The notes below the pieces were generated by a model. It worked only from the letters and a program-made list of their open reading frames with translations, searched no databases and was not told the origin of the DNA. DNA of 64,000 nt, taken from positions 3,100,001-3,164,000 of the forward strand of contig NC_026743.1 of NCBI RefSeq assembly GCF_000210295.1, given 5' to 3'. Below, one piece after another: positions 59,006 to 64,000 of the stretch (its first letter is position 1; every line of letters begins with the position of its first letter). The position numbers and the translations under genes are program-made. Origin of the DNA: Trypanosoma brucei gambiense DAL972. Lineage: Eukaryota; Euglenozoa; Kinetoplastea; Trypanosomatida; Trypanosomatidae.

Positions 59006-59488
59006 GAGCAAATACCCCCGCGGAATGAATGATTACGCAAAAACCCCGGAAAGGGGAAGTAGTTGTACCCAAGATGTAAGCACTGCAGCTGTAAAAAAAA
59101 AGTGTTCGGTGCCCAACCACATGACCCCGCCCACAGCCGAGAAGCAACACTTGCAATAAAACGGCGGAAACAAGAGCGACACACAAACAGTTGGAAGTAA
59201 CCGAAGTATAAATCCTTCCCTTGGGCTTTACGAACGCGTTTTGGTATTGAAAAGGAAATTCGAGGAGATTTTAAATGCACACACTTGTGGAGGGTCAGCC
59301 GTTCAGAAGTGACGACGCTCATCCTCAGCTGGTGGCCTCTCTTCCATTACCCCACACGTTTCAATTTTACGTCCCCTCGACTACAACTGAGTGTGTTTTA
59401 CACTTGCCTTGCTTATCCACACCGTCTTTCCTTCCGCTTTTCTACAGCAAGATCGCACGTTTTCGCCACGTTTTGCACTTATCAAAAA

Positions 59489-59508
59489 ATATATATATAT
59501 ATATATAT
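59489..59508. repeat. AT microsatellite
   Basis: About ten AT units after an A6 run. Confidence 0.9.
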
Positions 59509-59768
59509 TCGTTTTGTTTTTACCCCCTTTAGCCCCACGTTTTTTTCTTTTGTTTGCTCCGGCGCACGCACAGCCACATGCATGTTTCGCCATGCGTTGC
59601 TGTTCATCAACGTTTACAGTCGTATGACGATAATAAGGAAGACGATGATAGTAATAATAGTAATAATAACAGTAAGGAAATAATTAAAAGAGCTAAAAGA
59701 AAAAGTAAAGATCGGTAGATCAAAATGGTGACAAACACATCACCACACACGTATTTACGTACGTGCAC

Positions 59769-59772
<4 letters not shown>

Positions 59773-59801
<29 letters not shown>
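59773..59801. repeat. AT microsatellite
   Basis: About fourteen AT units, directly readable. Confidence 0.9.
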
Positions 59802-60184
59802 CGTTTTTGAAGACGTAAGGTACTGCAACCACATAGAGTATTTTAAATGTGTTGACCGCAAGCACTCCCAGATGCACATCACTGTGGTAATACCAGCGTG
59901 CCCACTTTCCTTCAGTGGAGATATCCCACAAGCTGCTTTCCATCTCATTCAGTCTGGTAGCAGCCCCTTCAGTCGCACTCACACCAACTTTGTCCAGAGC
60001 TTCCGCTGCTGTTTTATGAGCGTTGACGTGCAATACTTTGCCTTCACGTCGAAACCCGCCGCCAGCGAAACTTTCAATTGGTTTGCAACTGTTTCTACAA
60101 TTTGTTTTCTTGCTTCCCTTCCCTCGTCTGCCTCATCTTCCATCCCCGCCCCCCCCAGTTTTTGAACCGCTGGGACGCGCTACC

Positions 60185-61639
60185 CTACGCTATGTTGTAC
60201 TTTGTGAGAAGCGACTCACTTGTCATCGTTTTGGGTCTCTCGATAGGTCGCCCCTGCAGTCTATCCCATACGATTCCTGTGAGGACCCCCAGCTGTCGCG
60301 AAAGACCGAATAGAACTGTGTAAAATAACTGTTCTTTCATCCCATAGTGCTGAAGAAGTACGCCGGATTGGGCATCAACGTTGGGGAACGGATTCCTCAC
60401 CTTACCATGTTTCTTGAGGATTCCGGGCATGATCTCGTAGATGGCGTCAACGAGTATAAAAAGCTCATCATTAGGGAAGTTATTTTTACAGTACTCGCGG
60501 AAGCAGGTGTAACGGGGGTCTGTCATACCAAGAACAGCATGCCCATAACCTGGCACCACCCTTTTGGCGTTGAGCACATCCCAAGTGAGTTTTTCCAGCT
60601 CCGCGGCAAGCCGCTTGCGATCATGAAGGTCCACACCTGCAGCTTTGCATTTGTCGCGCATCTCAAATAAATATGTTAACACCTCTTGGTTTGCCAAACC
60701 GTGAAGTGGGCCAGCGAGGCCGGCGAGACCTGCAACAAGGGATAGATATGGGTCACTGAGTGCTGATGCAACCAAAACTGTGGCGTGAGCAGACACGTTG
60801 CCACCTTCATGGTCCGCATGGAGGCAAAGGTAAAGGCGCATGCAGTCCCAGAATGACTCATCTTTAAATCCCAGCATGTTTGTAAAGTTTGCTGCCCAAT
60901 CGAGATTAGGGTCACTGGGGTTGGTCAGTTGCGCCTTACCAGTTGCGAGACGATTGTACACAATGGCCGCCACATGTGAAGAGCGAGCGATCAAGTCAAG
61001 GCTGTCATCCAGCGCATACTCCCAATAGTTTGTTTTGTTCGCCTTCCCCTGGGAATACGCTGTGGCAAACTTCGAGTACGTTTGGAGGGCCATTAAACCA
61101 GCGCCAAACTGAGTCATGGGATGAGAGTTATCCGGCAATGAGGCGATTGTCTTCACGGCAGCACTGATTGCACGCTCGTCTGCACGGCGGTGCAATTCTT
61201 CGTGCATTTCTTTCACCTGCCGCTCATTTGGTATTGTGCCGGTCACAAGCAACCACAGCATTCCCTCCGGGAGCGGGGAGCTTCCGCTACGCCACGATTT
61301 GGGAAGTTTTTCGCAGCACTCCGAAATGGTGAGCCCCCGGAAGCGAATACCAACTTCCTTATCGAGATATGATGGTTCATAAACGAAACCGGTAACTCCG
61401 CGCATGCCACCGTACATGCTGGACACCGTGGACTCTGAAAGCTTATCCCCGCCATGTTTGGCTATCAGTTGCTTAATGCGAGGCGCATCACTCTGGTGTT
61501 TTTTCAGTATAGACAGTTTCAGTTCATCAAAGATAGGCGAGCCGCCGGCGGCAGCACAAAACAATGAGGGCGAAGATGAAAACCCTCGTAACATAGCTCC
61601 CCTCGCGATTCCAGATGAGTAACGAGCACGCATGCACAT
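60185..61639 (-). CDS. Citrate synthase, mitochondrial, 484 aa
   Basis: Condenses oxaloacetate and acetyl-CoA to citrate in the mitochondrial matrix. It aligns with the eukaryotic type I enzyme through its length. Substrate histidines lie in HADHEGGNVSAH (about 274-277), GPLHGLANQEVL (His313) and PGYGHAVL (His367), and the catalytic aspartate in PNVDAQSG (Asp422). TDPRY keeps the oxaloacetate-binding arginine. The residue after HAVL is Gly, where animal enzymes have Arg (HAVLRKTDPR) that contacts CoA phosphates. The first ATG is at 61639; the following basic, Ser-rich leader (RARYSSGIARGAMLRGFSSS) is a good presequence. The frame upstream to 61711 starts only with TTG and is not used. Confidence 0.96.
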   Translation of the reverse strand: MCMRARYSSGIARGAMLRGFSSSPSLFCAAAGGSPIFDELKLSILKKHQSDAPRIKQLIAKHGGDKLSESTVSSMYGGMRGVTGFVYEPSYLDKEVGIRFRGLTISECCEKLPKSWRSGSSPLPEGMLWLLVTGTIPNERQVKEMHEELHRRADERAISAAVKTIASLPDNSHPMTQFGAGLMALQTYSKFATAYSQGKANKTNYWEYALDDSLDLIARSSHVAAIVYNRLATGKAQLTNPSDPNLDWAANFTNMLGFKDESFWDCMRLYLCLHADHEGGNVSAHATVLVASALSDPYLSLVAGLAGLAGPLHGLANQEVLTYLFEMRDKCKAAGVDLHDRKRLAAELEKLTWDVLNAKRVVPGYGHAVLGMTDPRYTCFREYCKNNFPNDELFILVDAIYEIMPGILKKHGKVRNPFPNVDAQSGVLLQHYGMKEQLFYTVLFGLSRQLGVLTGIVWDRLQGRPIERPKTMTSESLLTKYNIA

Positions 61640-62482
61640 TGGAAATAAATCCTCCCGTTTAGTGATGGTGTTACCTTTCAAATGCAAATCTGACAAATTA
61701 CAGAGGAACAACTGGCGGTATTTTCCTTTTTCTTTTTTGCTGTTGCTTTTTATATCCCTTTGTATGCCTTTAACTGCGAATTATGCTCAGAACGCGGCGA
61801 GCCACAGATTAAAATAAACAGAACGAAAAGGGTGCAACAGCTCTGTGGACAATGGAGTCCCCTCAGAGGGGTGGGGTTGGAGAGACCATGTTAAATATTA
61901 AAAAATGAGACGCAACGGGGAAGTCGTGTATTTGGAAACGGCGTATTGTGCCCACACACGATTTTCAAGTTTCCTGCCGCCGCAACCGCACGGCGACGAT
62001 GGGGGGGGGGGTAATAGAAAAAGAAAAGATTGATGAGTGGAGGGTAGTACGACAACATCGCACGCTAACACAAATCATGAGCAGTTGCGCTAAGCAGATG
62101 TTGGTGCTGCGCTAACGGGATGTGCACACAGCTTCGCCACAGGTTGTCGCACGCACCTCGGTAGCTCAATCCAGTGGTTTCTGCCTCTTCTACGGCGCAA
62201 GTCGCACAAAGCAGGTATGTCTGTGCAAGTCCCTTCATAGGAGTGACCGGCACCCTTGAGAGACATGTACATATTGTTCACAAAAACACGGCAAAATAAA
62301 AATAAAACAGACGTCACATTCCTCGTGTAAGTTGATCACGGGCCACCTCTGCCAAACATGCAAACATTTCCTCCGAACAAAGACCTGAGCCACAGAGCAG
62401 AAACCACCCCATACATTGCCGAGAACTACATGTCGCTCCAACAGACTCTACCGTACACACACATACTGAGCACTTGTAACCT
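61640..62482. other. Intergenic spacer, 0.84 kb
   Basis: 5' UTR of citrate synthase and presumed 3' UTR of the next gene, with a run of 11 G at 62001-62011 (C on the coding strand). No gene seen. Confidence 0.6.
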
Positions 62483-64000
62483 TCATTTGTGGGTTTGCAA
62501 GCGCAGAACGGCGTATCGCGTGTCAACAACATGGTTATCACTCAGCACTGGGCCCGACGGCACGTACATGAATCGCACTGATTCTTGTGTCAAACGCATG
62601 CACCGGCCTACGCCTGAACGCAAAAAGCTTAATTTTACATCTTTGATTCTTACGTGCGATGTGGTACCCTCAGGGAGAAGTTCTAACGGGCCCCGTGCTG
62701 TGAGCAGAAGAACCCCATGACAAAACGTAGTTGGTGAACCTTTCGGTGGTACTGACTGCAAAGTGTGCAACCGACCACTGAAGAGGGGTCCCCGCCCGCC
62801 TCCCTCCCATGGCGGATTTGTGGGCGGAGGTTTCGAAGCTTGCGATGTGGTCGACAACATCTCCTGTTGCTGATTTTTCAAGTTGAAGGACGGACTACTT
62901 CCCATTTCTACATTTGTCTTCCTTTCGCCGTGAAGTTCAGTAGAATCGAGCTTCCCCAAACTCTGCACAACCTCCACGTCCGAGATCCGGTATCCCTCGC
63001 CCGTGAGGCTGCTGGTGCCAGACGTTCCTTGGGCTGCCATAGATAAATGAAGTCCATCACGGAACTTTTGTGGCAGCTCCGCGACACGAAACTCACCTAC
63101 CTCACTGGAAGACACCGTTGATATCCATTCTCCGCGTAGCTGCACTCCCATTGGGTACACTGAACGCAGAAAGGAGGGAAGGTACGACTGACAAATGTCT
63201 TGTATGATAGAAGATTGATCTGAGGGACTCATGAACAAAACGCCAACGGGAGCGCCCCAACGTGACTCACCACGCAGCAAAACGTTCATTGCTTTAACCC
63301 CTGTAGAGGTCTGCGGAAGCCGCAGTTCGCCTGTCTTCAATACTCCCTCCAGGGGAAAAACGATAGCACCTTCCGGAGGAAACTGTTCAAGTTGCAATGC
63401 GGCAACATCACTGTAGTTGCGGTGTTGCGCCGAGCCATTCAAGTCAACTGCCAGAACGAAATCACTGCCAACGAGAATCCAAACAGGTTGTAACTGTTCT
63501 TTGCTCAGTTGTGCCCCAGCCCTCCCTTCCGCGTGACGTATCACCCACTCCCTCATATCGAACTTGCGAGCATCTGCCTCAATCATACTATTCAAAAGAT
63601 CAATGGCTTTATGAAACTGGTCTTTGTCAGCGGGTCTCCGCCGACAAATAAGCTTTTCAGAACCCTTGTCGTCCACTCCGCAGCTATCCGGAGGAGCTCT
63701 TGGACAAATTGCATTTAACCTATGATCAAGATGAACTATGTTACGTTTTTGCATTCTGCCGAGAAATTTCGGCTGCTGTCCACCATCTTCCGGCCTGGGT
63801 GGCCCACACATTTTTGGTTTTATATGTCCTGGTAACAACGGAATGAACTGGCACGGCAGTGGTGGGGATTCGCAGACCTTTTCCCCATTATTTGCCTTTC
63901 CGGGCATCAGGGTTCCTTTGGAGCGGAGAGGTCGAAGCGAGCCAACTAATGTCTTCGATGAATTAGCAAGCGAATTAGGCGTCGCCTTGCTGGAACCATC
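62483..64000 (-). CDS. Hypothetical protein, at least 505 aa, open to the right edge
   Basis: Not recognised. The first in-window ATG is at 63907, but the same frame stays open through 64000 without a stop (the extra ~31 residues are Ser/Lys-rich), so the true start may lie outside the window. Residues ~110-300 from the in-window Met look globular, with a strand-rich stretch (PVWILVGSDFVLAVDLNG, then GAIVFPLEGVLKTGELRL). The later part is a disordered linker with KPPPTNPPWEGGGRG, then a second strand-rich block at the end (GVLLLTARGPLELLPEG; SVRFMYVPSGPVL). No membrane segment, signal peptide or known motif was seen. Confidence 0.7.
   Translation of the reverse strand, partial: DGSSKATPNSLANSSKTLVGSLRPLRSKGTLMPGKANNGEKVCESPPLPCQFIPLLPGHIKPKMCGPPRPEDGGQQPKFLGRMQKRNIVHLDHRLNAICPRAPPDSCGVDDKGSEKLICRRRPADKDQFHKAIDLLNSMIEADARKFDMREWVIRHAEGRAGAQLSKEQLQPVWILVGSDFVLAVDLNGSAQHRNYSDVAALQLEQFPPEGAIVFPLEGVLKTGELRLPQTSTGVKAMNVLLRGESRWGAPVGVLFMSPSDQSSIIQDICQSYLPSFLRSVYPMGVQLRGEWISTVSSSEVGEFRVAELPQKFRDGLHLSMAAQGTSGTSSLTGEGYRISDVEVVQSLGKLDSTELHGERKTNVEMGSSPSFNLKNQQQEMLSTTSQASKPPPTNPPWEGGGRGPLFSGRLHTLQSVPPKGSPTTFCHGVLLLTARGPLELLPEGTTSHVRIKDVKLSFLRSGVGRCMRLTQESVRFMYVPSGPVLSDNHVVDTRYAVLRLQTHK

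Larger units (their letters stand above)
57758..60184. other. Gene-poor, microsatellite-rich spacer, 2.4 kb
   Basis: Apart from the first ~120 bp (start of the 82-aa candidate), no gene was found. The region holds several simple repeats (AAT, CA/TA, AT) and strong purine/pyrimidine asymmetry, and reading frames here largely reflect these. It must contain the 3' UTR of citrate synthase. Confidence 0.65.

Noticed and set aside
58761..59322. Two overlapping minus-strand frames of 141 and 164 codons
   Set aside because: They read through the (CA)(TA) microsatellite as CVCV/YIYI runs; no coding character outside it.
61640..61711. N-terminal extension of citrate synthase
   Set aside because: Starts at TTG; the ATG at 61639 already gives a full presequence.
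1..64000. tRNA, rRNA, CRISPR, transposon or VSG/ESAG sequences
   Set aside because: I looked for tRNA B-box-like GGTTCGA motifs, long terminal repeats, reverse-transcriptase or VSG-like frames and regular spaced repeats and saw none that hold up. snoRNA genes cannot be excluded by eye.

Overview
The window looks like a piece of a trypanosomatid nuclear chromosome, most probably of the Trypanosoma brucei group. All 20 confident protein genes lie on the minus strand, so the window reads as one stretch of a directional gene cluster transcribed from right to left. The genes have no visible introns. They are separated by 0.3-3.7 kb spacers that carry pyrimidine tracts followed by AG on the coding strand, as expected for spliced-leader trans-splicing. 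Lineage markers agree: two neighbouring RPB5 genes, a mitochondrial EF-Tu with an extra charged insert, an ORC4-like ATPase and several kinetoplastid-only large proteins. From memory, the order ethanolamine phosphotransferase, EF-Tu, ORC4, citrate synthase suits T. brucei chromosome 10; this was not checked by a search.

Layout, left to right (each gene reads leftwards). 0-6 kb: 5' part of a WD40/cyclophilin (PPWD1-like) gene, a membrane-anchored unknown, and an unknown with a possible frameshift near its 3' end. 6-20 kb: a giant LisH-WD40 protein, a 1157-residue unknown and the U3 snoRNP protein PWP2/UTP1. 20-31 kb: the ribosome-associated HEAT protein GCN1, a CDP-alcohol phosphotransferase (ethanolamine or choline/ethanolamine) and mitochondrial ribosomal protein uS8. 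32-34 kb: two tandem RNA polymerase RPB5 paralogues. 35-44 kb: a large protein with two LysM-like motifs and a PDZ domain, a 95-residue U1-type zinc-finger protein and a coiled-coil protein. 45-51 kb: mitochondrial EF-Tu, a Tctex-type dynein light chain and ORC4. 51-58 kb: an 830-bp direct repeat (3 mismatches seen) flanking a 5.9-kb segment that holds an unknown 650-residue gene and a PAP2 lipid phosphatase gene. 58-60 kb: a gene-poor, microsatellite-rich spacer. 60-64 kb: citrate synthase and an unknown gene that runs open to the right edge.

As is usual in these organisms, neighbours are not functionally linked. The window mixes ribosome biogenesis and translation (PWP2, GCN1, uS8m, EF-Tu), transcription and replication (RPB5 pair, ORC4), lipid metabolism (phosphotransferase, PAP2), mitochondrial carbon metabolism (citrate synthase) and flagellar/dynein function. 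No mobile element, CRISPR array, rRNA or tRNA gene was seen. No complete new system stands out. The strongest unexplained structures are the near-identical direct repeats with a truncated small reading frame at their edge, and the LysM/PDZ protein.
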